Assembly: GCF_026914185.1 (NCBI RefSeq)
Contig: NC_070566.1
Coordinates: 682,001-746,000, forward strand
DNA length: 64,000 nt
Source: Puccinia triticina
Lineage: Eukaryota > Basidiomycota > Pucciniomycetes > Pucciniales > Pucciniaceae
Direction: 5' to 3'
Made by a program: the position numbers and the translations under genes
Notes under the pieces: model-generated
The model's database searches: none
Seen by the model: only the letters and a program-made list of their open reading frames with translations
Told to the model about the DNA's origin: nothing
In this document: positions 20,620 to 30,568 of the stretch, piece by piece
Numbering within the stretch: position 1 is the first letter of the stretch
How the letters are laid out: every line of letters begins with the position of its first letter

Positions 20620-23600
20620 ATGTCCGGAAGATCAACTCGTCAAACTGCCGATGCTAGCGCCTCCGCAACTGCTGCAGCAACGTCTACCTCGGATGATAAG
20701 GACTACATCAAATGTCCTATTCTGGTTGGCGAAAACTATCCCATCTGGCAGCGAAAGATCCGCACTTACCTCAAGGTTAAGAAGCTTCTTCAATGCATCG
20801 AAGAACCGATGTCAGAGGAACCAACCGAGGAGGAAGAGGAACGCTACGCACGAGCAGCTTACATTCTCGGTGGACACGTTACGGACCCGATCTACAACCA
20901 CATCTTCACTGAAGAGAATGAAATGGACGCGTTCAGAATCTGGAGCGAGCTGACTGACGAGTATGCATCATCTTCGATACTTGCTATCTATCGAGTCTGG
21001 TGTAAATGGGAGGACGTTCAATTTAAGGACGACATCCCGAAGTACATCACAGAGCTCGAGGCTGTATTGGCCGAATTTGCTGCGATGGGCTTCGACATAC
21101 CGTCACAGATCATCAGCTGCGCCATAATCGCAAGAATTCACAAGAAAAGGCCAACCTTGATGGAAACTCTCGTCAGTAATACCGAGCTGCTCTCACAGCC
21201 GAGAAAGATCATAGCCAAGCTGCGGGACATTGCCCATCACGATGCCGTGGCACTCTCCAAGGCCGCCCAGCTCTACTCTCAAGAGACCTCGACTGCCCTT
21301 GCAACTTCTGCTGGCACAAGGAACGGATTACAAGGCGGTTCAGGCTTTCGCAAGAGAAAGCAATCACCATGTCGGGGCGAGCACAACCCTGCAGCTACGA
21401 ATCATACGGCGGAAACTTGCTGGACCCTTCATCCGAGCCTGTACGCACAGTACAAGAAAGCACGTTCCGGAGGTACTGGGCTGATTACTACTGTGAATGC
21501 ACCCGAGCAACCTCAAGAGCCAATTGTTCGACCTTCCTTTGGCTACCTCACTGGCCCAAAGAATGATGATGGAAGCCCTCATACAGTCTTGGATTCCGGT
21601 GCAAGTCATCACATGTTGAACTCTCTAGATATGTTTGGATTGTCTACACCAGTCTTGATCAGTATTGCCACCGGTAACAAAAGCGACCAGCAAGAACTCC
21701 TGGCCATTGCAAGAGGAGATGCTACCCTGCAATTCTCTAACGGAGCAAAGATCATCCTGAAAGATGCTCTTTATGTGCCGAACATTACCCGGAATCTGGT
21801 CTCGTTCGTTCAGCTTTTGGATAACTCTGCGACGATACTTCCCGCTCAGCATGGCTTTGAGGTTAAAATCGACAATCTCAGTGCAATTGCCATCAACACA
21901 TCCAACAAAATTTTTGAGATCGTTGGTATTCGTGACCTTGAAAAACGACCTGAAGCTCACTTTACCAAAGTTAAAACCTCTCCAGCCGCCAACAAGATGG
22001 TGAGATGGCACAATCGCCTAGGCCACGCCTCCAGGAAGAGGATACAGTCCATGATCAACCACGCAATACCTGCGTCCGCTACGATCGCTTGTGATGCCTG
22101 CATGAAAGGCAAAATCACTCGTCTTCCGTACAACAGTCATTTCAAACAAGTTGAATCACCGCTTGAAGTTGTGCATGCTGACTTGGTCGGGCCCATTTCA
22201 CCAGCAACCAACGCTGGTGCTCGCTATTTCCTGACGATTGTAGACCAGTTCACGGGCTACATCCACACGGATATTCTCAAGCAGAAGTGTGATGCCAAAG
22301 ACAGAATCCTTGAGTATCGCAAGTTCTTTGAGAAGCAAACTGGTCGCCAAATCAAGAAACTAATCAGCGACGGTGGTGGCAAATTTGTCAACAAATCGCT
22401 GAATGCTATCCTCAAGGATGAAGGAATTCAACACACCGTTTCCCCGCCCTACACGCCACAGCATAACGGTTTCGCCGAGCGTGCTAATCGTACGGTGATT
22501 GAAATGACCCGAACAATGATGATGCAAGCCAATCTGGCTCCGGAATGGTGGGCAGAAGCCGTCAGAACTGCGACATCCATCACCAACTGCTTGCCGTCGT
22601 TGACAAAATCGAGGGCCTCCCCTATGGAGCTCATGTTCAAGCTCAAACCAAACATGAGCTTCTTTCGCCCGTTTGGCTGTCGAGCTTGGATTGTCAAGCC
22701 CAAGCATCTCAGGGAATCGAAGTTTGGCGCTATTTCCTGGGAAGGGATTATGCTAGGCTACGATAATGACTTCTTGGCTTACCGGATCTATCGCCCGGAG
22801 GACAAGTCCTTTGTCACGACCAAGCAAGCTCAATTTGACGAATCTGTTTTTCCTCACTGCGGCGCGACAAACAAAAGCCTTAACTACTACGGTCTCAACA
22901 AGCTCCCGTCGTTTGTGCACAGTGAGCCTCTCCCTTACTCGGAAGAAGAGGACGTCGAGGATTGCCTGTCCAATCAACTCCAGGAGGAGCGTGAGCAGCA
23001 GGAAATGCAGCAAATCATGGCAAGTCGATCACCCTCACCACAAGATCAGGAAGAGCAACAGCGCCAAAACTCTGCCGCTGAAGCCGTGAATGGCAATCCG
23101 ATCACCGGCGGGCGCCTGGTCGTGATCGGTCCCAGGCCCCCTACTCTCATTTCTAGCGAGATAGATGTGAATAACATCCAAACCGACAAGCGTCGCCACG
23201 CCTTCTTGGCGAAGACTCTCGACCCGTCGAACCATCGCGAGGCAATGCTCAGCTCTGATCACCTGAAATGGAAGGAAGCGGAGCTAAAAGAGGTAGTCAA
23301 CATGAACAATCATGATGCCTGGATCGAGCGGCAGCGGCAACCATCAGATCTGCCTATTCCTGCGACCTGGGCATTTCACAAGAAGTTGGGTTCCGGTAAC
23401 GAAGTAGTGGAGTACAAGGCGCGGATTTGCGCACAGGGTTTCCGTCAGACGTTTGGGCGAAACTTTGGCGAAACTTACGCTCCTACAGGCCGCCCGGGCT
23501 CGTTTCGACTCTTGCTGTCGTTTGCGGTCGACAACGACTATGAGATCCACCAGTTGGATGTTTGGAGCGCTTTCCTCACCTGTCCTCTTGAAGATGAGTT

Positions 23601-24897
23601 AACCCTGCTCCCGCCGCCCGGTCTGAATTACCCTGAAGGGACGGTTCTTGAGCTTAAGAAAGCCGTGTATGGTTTGCGGCAAGCCCCATTAGTGTGGTAC
23701 AAGCGCTTGTCGACGTTCCTCAAGAAGATCGACTTCACTGTATCTCTGGCCGACCCATGTGTCTACTTTTGGCTTAACGTCAAGGACAGAGAAGACACAT
23801 TACTGTACGCTCATGTAGACGACTTGATAATCATCAGCAAGAATCCTGAAGTCTTCAAACAGGAAATGGAAGACGAGTTCAAGATCAAATATCCGGGTGA
23901 AGCAACCTTCTTGCTTGGTATGAATATCGAGCGCCGCAATCATGAGGTTCACGTCAATCAGGCCCAATACATTGAGCGGAAACTGATGGAATTTGGCTTT
24001 GACGACTTGAAACCAGCTTCCTGTCCACTTAACCCTAAGGCCTATCTTCGAAAGGCCTCTCCAGACGAGATGGAAGAGTTCAACAAGCTGGGAGTCAGCT
24101 ACAGGGCTCTTGTCGGTTCGCTTAACTATTTGAGTGTCTTCACTAGACCCGATATTGCGTACGCGGTCAGCGCGCTCTCTCAGTACCTCGAACACCCGGG
24201 CATTCTTCACTATCACGCCGCTAAGCAGGTGTTTCGATATCTTCTCGGCACTAAGTCGCTAGGACTGACCTACGAGAAGAATACGGACTCCAGTCTCAGG
24301 GCCTACGTCGATGCCGACTGGGGCAATTGTCCGGACACAAGGAGGTCTACTACTGGCTACGTTGTGCTAGCTGGGAATCACTTACTCTTGTGGAAATCCT
24401 CGAAGCAGCCAACCGTTTTGCTATCAACCGCTGAAGCAGAGTACAAAGCTCTATCCGATCTAGGAAGAGAACTCGCCTGGTACAGCAATCTCATCTCAGA
24501 AGTGAAAACCCATCCACCACCGCAAGGCATCAAGGTTCTAGTTGACAATCGCGGGGCCATTGACTTAGCCAACAGCAAAACGTCACAGAATAGCTTCAGA
24601 ACGAAGCACATGAACATTCGATTGCATTTTGTTCGGGAGCTAGTGGCCGACAAGCTGATTACAATATGCTACGTTCAGTCAAATGCCAACGCCGCCGACA
24701 TACTCACCAAACCAACAGGAAGGACCACCATAAGAAGATCACTCGCTTCCATAGGCATCTCAGATCTCTCCACAAATGCTTTGACCCAACTGGCTCGAAG
24801 CAAGGTGGGCTGTGAAGATTCGAGCTCCGAGCGTGCGCACAAGCGCCAAAGAGGGTTTGGGTTCAAACCTAACTCTACCAGGGAGCAAGGTCAGTGA
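20620..24897 (+). CDS. Copia Gag-Pol polyprotein, intact
   Basis: The frame runs for 1,425 residues. Domains in order: gag (YPIWQRKIRTYLKVKKLL near 40), protease with LDSGASHHM (Asp about 325), GAG-pre-integrase WHNRLGH (about 462) with CDACMKG, and the integrase core DLVG / ISDGGGKF / NGFAERAN. Reverse transcriptase follows (WAFHKKL, QLDVWSAFL about 978, HVDDLII about 1063), then RNase H (YVDADWGN about 1230, STAEAEYKAL) and the usual end ADILTKPTGR. The integrase has SDGGGKF where copia elements usually have SDNGGEF, but both flanking acidic residues remain. The zinc knuckle of gag is not evident. The last 29 codons lie inside the 3' LTR. All core catalytic residues seem present, so the element may be active. 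Confidence 0.95.
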   Translation: MSGRSTRQTADASASATAAATSTSDDKDYIKCPILVGENYPIWQRKIRTYLKVKKLLQCIEEPMSEEPTEEEEERYARAAYILGGHVTDPIYNHIFTEENEMDAFRIWSELTDEYASSSILAIYRVWCKWEDVQFKDDIPKYITELEAVLAEFAAMGFDIPSQIISCAIIARIHKKRPTLMETLVSNTELLSQPRKIIAKLRDIAHHDAVALSKAAQLYSQETSTALATSAGTRNGLQGGSGFRKRKQSPCRGEHNPAATNHTAETCWTLHPSLYAQYKKARSGGTGLITTVNAPEQPQEPIVRPSFGYLTGPKNDDGSPHTVLDSGASHHMLNSLDMFGLSTPVLISIATGNKSDQQELLAIARGDATLQFSNGAKIILKDALYVPNITRNLVSFVQLLDNSATILPAQHGFEVKIDNLSAIAINTSNKIFEIVGIRDLEKRPEAHFTKVKTSPAANKMVRWHNRLGHASRKRIQSMINHAIPASATIACDACMKGKITRLPYNSHFKQVESPLEVVHADLVGPISPATNAGARYFLTIVDQFTGYIHTDILKQKCDAKDRILEYRKFFEKQTGRQIKKLISDGGGKFVNKSLNAILKDEGIQHTVSPPYTPQHNGFAERANRTVIEMTRTMMMQANLAPEWWAEAVRTATSITNCLPSLTKSRASPMELMFKLKPNMSFFRPFGCRAWIVKPKHLRESKFGAISWEGIMLGYDNDFLAYRIYRPEDKSFVTTKQAQFDESVFPHCGATNKSLNYYGLNKLPSFVHSEPLPYSEEEDVEDCLSNQLQEEREQQEMQQIMASRSPSPQDQEEQQRQNSAAEAVNGNPITGGRLVVIGPRPPTLISSEIDVNNIQTDKRRHAFLAKTLDPSNHREAMLSSDHLKWKEAELKEVVNMNNHDAWIERQRQPSDLPIPATWAFHKKLGSGNEVVEYKARICAQGFRQTFGRNFGETYAPTGRPGSFRLLLSFAVDNDYEIHQLDVWSAFLTCPLEDELTLLPPPGLNYPEGTVLELKKAVYGLRQAPLVWYKRLSTFLKKIDFTVSLADPCVYFWLNVKDREDTLLYAHVDDLIIISKNPEVFKQEMEDEFKIKYPGEATFLLGMNIERRNHEVHVNQAQYIERKLMEFGFDDLKPASCPLNPKAYLRKASPDEMEEFNKLGVSYRALVGSLNYLSVFTRPDIAYAVSALSQYLEHPGILHYHAAKQVFRYLLGTKSLGLTYEKNTDSSLRAYVDADWGNCPDTRRSTTGYVVLAGNHLLLWKSSKQPTVLLSTAEAEYKALSDLGRELAWYSNLISEVKTHPPPQGIKVLVDNRGAIDLANSKTSQNSFRTKHMNIRLHFVRELVADKLITICYVQSNANAADILTKPTGRTTIRRSLASIGISDLSTNALTQLARSKVGCEDSSSERAHKRQRGFGFKPNSTREQGQ

Positions 24898-25605
24898 CCA
24901 CTCCTCCAGGCTATGCATATGCATATGCTCCCTCAGGCGAAAGAAGAAGCTTCAAGCTGACTTCTCCGCTCCAAACAGCCATGTCAGCAATTGACACAGA
25001 GCAAACCCAGATCACGCACAACAATCAACCTTCTAGGTGAGTGTTGGCGGATCACAATGCAGCAATGGACCAACGGCTGATAGCTTGACTTCAACTACAG
25101 CACGAACGGCCACAAAGCGCATCCAGGCCGAATAGGCTCCAGCCTCAGAGGACAAATAACCCCGGCATTGACTGGTGGTGAGTTTGACTCTGCAGAGCCT
25201 ACCCAGATAGACGAAGCTGACATCGTAGCCTGTTCGCACTTAGAACATAGCGCGAGTAGCTCGCTATCTCAGCGCATCGCACGCACCTAATGCATCATTT
25301 GGTTTAAGCCCAAAAGTGAGAGCGATGACGCCCAGCCGAAACCTACTAGCAGAGGAGCAGATACTGACAAGATCTCATGTTGTTTCCTTAGCGGTTTTGG
25401 TCCTGTTACTTCTCCCCAGAGAGATAGCTGACTAGCTGCATCTCAACACTTTTCTTATTTCTTATCACTCTAATCCAGGAGACGGACTCGACTCGCTCCT
25501 AGGTACTAACTGTTTCTGATATTCTTGTTTCTCGTCTACTTTGTAAATAAAGATATCAAAGTACTGATAAGAGAAATAACACTCCTAGTTGTCTCAATTC
25601 TAACA
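24811..25605 (+). repeat. 3' LTR of the intact copia element
   Basis: 795 bp, preceded by a weak polypurine tract (AAGCAAGGTGGGC). Its first 87 bp also encode the C-terminus of the polyprotein. The right edge is followed by TCCAC. Confidence 0.97.
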
Positions 25606-25610
25606 TCCAC

Positions 25611-26764
25611 CAATATGCCCTATCTGTACCCTATGCTACTTTTCTTTCTCTACATTTTGGTCTACTCAGATTTTTTCTATCTCAATCTGTTGACCTTTTC
25701 AAAAGATCAAAAATGCACAAGTCTTCCAAATGAGGCTCCACTTGTTTGGGACTCCAGGAGTTGTTTTTCTGGCTACAAGATAGATAAGTGGCTCAAATTC
25801 CTTGCAAGAACAGAACCTACAGCTCTGTGTATTCAGTTTTTCTATATTGGTTGGGATTTTTAGTGTAGCAGATCCTTTCTGCTCCTGCTTAAATCAAGAC
25901 ATAACTCATAAGCCTCTCCTGCGGAGAGCCCTCCAGGTGGGGTCCCCCGGACCCTCCGCCCGAGAGGCTTTGTTAAGCTAGCATGGGATGCAGTCATTAT
26001 TCAATCTCCAGATAGTGGAGGACTTCCCGCCTGTCAAGTCTGGGAGCCTCCCAGATCTCAATTCACACAACCAAACTCTTAATTTTCAGGAAAAAGAAAA
26101 ATGTTTTCCTAAGCCTGTAGTTTGTTGCTTTCATGTGTGCTGTTCATTTGTTTTGGTAGGTGTCTTAATTTACGAGTTGGATGAGCATCTCCACAGGAAG
26201 TCGTCCACCCAAATTCTCCTTTTCCTCATGAATCACATCCGGCCAGTCAAGGAGGGCGGAATAGCGAGATGTTTTTGAGAATTACCTGTCGAATCTTAAA
26301 ACTGCCCAAATAAGAAGACCTTGAGAGGATTAATTGTATACGAAAGAAGAAAAGAGGAAGGAGATGAGGAAAAAGGCATGACACAGAGAAAGTGGAACGT
26401 TGTAAGAGACCAAAGAAAGGAGAAAAGGGGCATGATCAAAGGAATAGAAATCACCCTTGTCTTATGTTTAGTCATCATGAGCAAAAAAAGAAACCAAGCA
26501 GAAAAACCAAAAGAAAGAAAAGAGAATACAAGTTGTAGACATTTTTATTTCGACTCGGTCTACTGCCTTCTCGATATCCTTTCAAAAAGAAATAACTTAA
26601 GAAAATCACGGGGGAAAAACAACAAAGCTTGGATAATAAATCGATCTCTACGCGCTGCTGCGACGATGATATATGTTCAGGTTTCAAAACGCTTCCTGGG
26701 GTCTTTTTTCGAGGATCTCGCCCTCTCCCGATACCTTGTGTCTACTCGAGTGGCCATCAATTTT
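25611..26764. other. Intergenic DNA and 3' region of eIF4B
   Basis: Contains a small GC-rich hairpin at 25911-25969. The last few hundred bases are A-rich on the plus strand and probably hold the 3' untranslated region of the minus-strand eIF4B gene. No other gene is seen. Confidence 0.5.
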
Positions 26765-29064
26765 TTACTCGTGTTTGATTTCGAGTCCTTCGACTCGCTT
26801 TAAGATAGTCCTGGGTTGCTGGGCCATGGATTTGTTAGATTGTTCTTCCTTTCCCGAAGATTGAGGCCCTGATGTTGTTGCAGGGGTAGCAGTCGCGTTG
26901 GCGGCGGCAGTCTTAGCAAGCGCAGCAAACGAAATGCCTTCCTTACGGAATGACGACAGACTGGGAGATAATGGAGAAGTGGCACTTTTAGGGGCGGGTG
27001 GGGCGGCGGCGGCGGGGGCAGTGACGGAAGGTGGAGCATTGCCGTTTGTAGTCGGCTTGGAAACGGGCGGAGCTTGTGTCCAGCGGGACCGGGGTTGCGT
27101 GGCTGGAGCAGTGGGGGCATTGGTTGACTGGTTGGCAGCAGTGGTGGTGGTAGAACTTTCAGGAGCAGTGGCGTGGGGGGGACCTCGGATGTTGGTAGAA
27201 ATTGATGAAGGGACCGATTTGGCCTCTTGCGCTTCCTTCTTCAGCTTTTCTTCCAGAAGAGCCTTCTCTTTTTCAAGCTTCTGTTCAACTTCTAATTCTT
27301 TTTGTAGAGTATCCACCGGCTTGGCAGCTCCGAACGGGTTGGGCTTGGGTGCTTTAGGGGCAGCGGTAGTGGCAACGGAAGGTACTTTGGACTCGACCTC
27401 AGGTGCCGCTTTCTCATCCGGGTTCGTAGTTGGTTTCTTGGCGTTACCTGCGGCCAACTCGGCGCGCTCCCGATCCAGTTTTTCTTGGATCGCCTTTTCT
27501 CGCTCGGTGGTGTCGATGGGTTTCGCCGCTCCAAAAGGAGATGGCTTATTCGTGGCAAGAGATGCAGGGGGTGTTAGAGTTCCATCCGATGAAGTCACAG
27601 TTCTAGCCGAAAGTTCGAGCTTGCGGCGGGTGGGTGGGGCAGTTGGTGGGACTAAAGAAGATGAAATGTCAGTTTTCAAGAATCCGACAGTTTCTAATAT
27701 AGAAGTGTTGGCAGACCTTTAGGAGAAGCCTCAGGCTCAACTGGTTTCGCTCTTCTCCAGTTGCTGACACTATCAGCGGGGGTCGGCTCAATTTCAGTTG
27801 ACTTGCGTTCCGACATTGGTGCTCTTCTCAAACTGCCGCCGGACGCGCTGTGACCATCGTCGGATCCCGCCGGCGTGACCCGGCTTGGAACGTAATTGCT
27901 GCCCCTTTGAGGTGGGCCTCTGTCCTTCCTAGGATCGTCTGCGCTGGCAACAAATTTGCTTCCGAAACCCATCCGCTCTCCCCTATCAGCACCTTCACTC
28001 TCCATTCCAAAACCGCCTTCGGCTCGACTATACCCCCGTCCAGACTGTGTCCGCCTGGTTAGGTCGGTAGCCGTGTTGGTGGACGGGACGAACTTCGATC
28101 CAAATCCCATTCGTTCGCCTCGATCTACATCGTCAATACTTGAGCGTTCCTGATGGGAGGAATGCCGAGTGCGACGATTGTCATCAAATGTGGGGAGCGG
28201 TCCCTCTCGTCGCCAGGCGCCTCCGGTGCGATCTTCGCGCTCTTTTGCTGTGTGAGATGGGAATCAGACGGAGATAAATCAGTCCTAAACCGCCACGGAT
28301 GGCCACAGAGAATACTGATGGAATACGCACGTGGTTCAGCAACACTAACTCGGACCGGTCTACCGCCCAGCTCACGACCTGATTTGTCTGTAGCTGCCAC
28401 TAGTGCATCCCTGTCATCAAACTATCAGGATGAAAAAAAATGAGATGGGCGCTGTGCTAGATGAGCCAGACAGCTGTGGAGCTTACTTCGATATAACCAT
28501 AGCCTTTAGGTTTACCAGTCGCACTATCTGTGATCAGTCGGATCGAAGTGATCTGTTGGAAGTGAACATATGATCCCAGACATCAGCTTTGTGATGTACT
28601 GTAACTTGCAGTGATCCGCTGAAACTGACATGAGAGGGTCCAAAGAATTCCTCCAGCTCGGTGGTTCCAATTTCCCAGCTGAGGTTTCCAACAAACGCAT
28701 TGTACGGTGGCTTGTCGGGTATGGGCACCTCGACTCGGTTGGGTCTCTCCATGCCGTCTCGATCGCCCCCTCTGCGATATTGGTCTCGATCGCCGTATCG
28801 GTTGCCATCGCCACGACTGAGATGTGATCCGCCAAGTCCGGAGTTCTGGGGTTCGTTGGGATCTCTGGGTGCGGCTGGCGGAATGAGGAAAAGGTTCAGC
28901 TCCACTAGAGCACGAATGCGAGGGCGGGAAGAATAAAAAAAATCCGGTTGCTCACGAGCGGTCGGGAGTTCATCCATCTCGTCAGCCCATGATCGGCCGG
29001 TAGAAGTATCGGCCAAGAAGTCGGTCAAGAGGACTTTTTGTCCCTTTTTATTTTTAGGAGCCAT
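26765..29064 (-). CDS. TIF3: Translation initiation factor eIF4B, six exons
   Basis: Exons 29064-28956, 28874-28630, 28552-28487, 28421-28331, 28247-27717 and 27651-26765 (introns 65-83 bp, all GT-AG) give 642 residues. The N-terminus (KNKKGQKVLLTDFLAD, WADEMDELPTA) is that of fungal eIF4B. One RRM spans about 94-170 with RNP2 AFVGNL (96-101) and RNP1 KGYGYIEF (134-141). Arg/Gly/Asp-rich repeats follow, including RGERMGFGSKFV twice, then two PFGAAKP[IV]D units with charged helices (REKAIQEKLDRERAEL) and a Pro/Ala-rich tail. The protein stimulates eIF4A helicase during ribosome recruitment in the cytoplasm. The symbol follows the yeast name. Splice phases are consistent throughout. Confidence 0.93.
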
Positions 29065-30568
29065 GATGGTGGTTGCTTGGTGAGGATGCGAGTGAGCGGG
29101 GGCGGGAGTCAAGCGATAGCTGAGAGTTGGTCAGTGATGCGAAATGTGTTGGAGGTGCTGAAGATGGAGAGAAGGGCAGGTTGAGTATGGTCCGAGTAGG
29201 GACGGGCGAGTGCGGATGGTGATAGGGGGGAGGCAGATGGAGGTGGATGTATGCGTTGGGTGGCTCTTCGCAGACTTGGCGAAAAGCTTTATGTACGCGG
29301 ACTCGGTCAACAGCTCTTGCGAAGTGGTTGGGTGTAGGCTCTGGGGGTGGGGCAGGGGGGGAGTAGGGGGAGGACCGGTCAACAAAACTTCAGTCTGAGT
29401 GTCACAGAACCGCTCGCCCACTTCAGCAGCGGGCGAAAAAGAAAAAAGGCGCAGATAGGGTAAAGGACAAGAGGTGGGTGACGACGAGCGGACCAGAACT
29501 ATGTATACATCAATACACACACAGTGTTAAAACTGTGTGAGATATGCAACACGTGATCACGACTGTGTTTCATATCGATTTGTAGCGGGTAGCAGGTGCA
29601 TTGTACACCACATCTGGGTGCTGTACTTGTACCAGCAGGTTTGATGCAGCATCGGAAGGACAAAATAATAAGCATCGCTCGTGGCGCCTCCGGGACGTGG
29701 TCAAAGGAAGGCTTGAGTTGGAGGATGAATCTTGGCGCGAAGGATGTAAATATGCAGTGATGGGCCATTCTATGTACTTATTACATATAATATGTAGGGC
29801 ATTGTGGCCATAATTTTCATGAGTCGGTTTGGGAAGATCACAAAACCTGATCCGCTTCAGAAGAGAAACTTTGTTTTCTAATAATAGTGAGTTTGCAGGA
29901 AAGCCATCTACTAGAGATGGTGTTATGTAGCAGTCCAAGATTTTTGGTTGAGACATGTTTTTTGATAATACATAGATGATTCTGAATGAATGAATTTTAT
30001 TTTTGCCACTTTGGAACCAAAAAGAAGAGAATGAAATCTGTGAGGTTTAGGAGGATACACCCACACTTCTGATCCGCAAGAGGACAACGACCTGTGTGGA
30101 ATATGTGCCCCCAGAAGTGAGTTGCCATGTCCAAGTGATGCGAATTCACTTGGGCCGGAAGGAGATCACCCTTTTACCTGAGATCGAATTATATCGGAGT
30201 TAAGTGTTATAGCAAATGAAAATTTATTTCGATGTCACGATCGATCAAGAATCACTTTTCAAGTCGGGACAATACATACATGAAAATTGAAACGCCGAAT
30301 CGTGTACAAACAAAAGATTGATTGAGAAGAAAAGAGAGATCACAACGGAGATCTGAACCAGAATGGAAACCCACAATCAATTTGTTGATGATCGTCTCGA
30401 GGAAAACGATCAGTAGGGAAGATAACGAGCGGATTGATTATAGATCCTTTTAGAATAATCAAAGCTTGCTGAAACATAAACCTGAATGCGCTACTTCCAA
30501 TGGTTTACCATGTTTGACGGACATGGCTTCAATGATTTAAAAATCAAGCACCACAGGACCTAACTACC
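29065..30568. other. eIF4B upstream region and intergenic DNA
   Basis: G/A-rich low-complexity DNA to about 29400, then AT-rich sequence down to the SRS2 stop codon. It should include the eIF4B promoter and the SRS2 3' region. No further gene is supported. Confidence 0.5.

Larger units (their letters stand above)
19763..25605 (+). mobile_element. Intact Ty1/copia LTR retrotransposon, 5,843 bp
   Basis: Two 795-bp LTRs (TGTGAAG...TCTAACA) bracket a single long polyprotein frame. The element is flanked by a perfect 5-bp target duplication TCCAC (19758-19762 and 25606-25610). The LTRs differ at 8 positions (99.0% identical), so insertion is recent. Order of domains: gag, protease, integrase, reverse transcriptase, RNase H, which defines copia. 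It sits downstream of an older decayed copia copy. Confidence 0.97.

Noticed and set aside
26898..27722. 274-codon plus-strand frame
   Set aside because: It is the antisense shadow of eIF4B exon 6, whose minus frame carries the family repeats.
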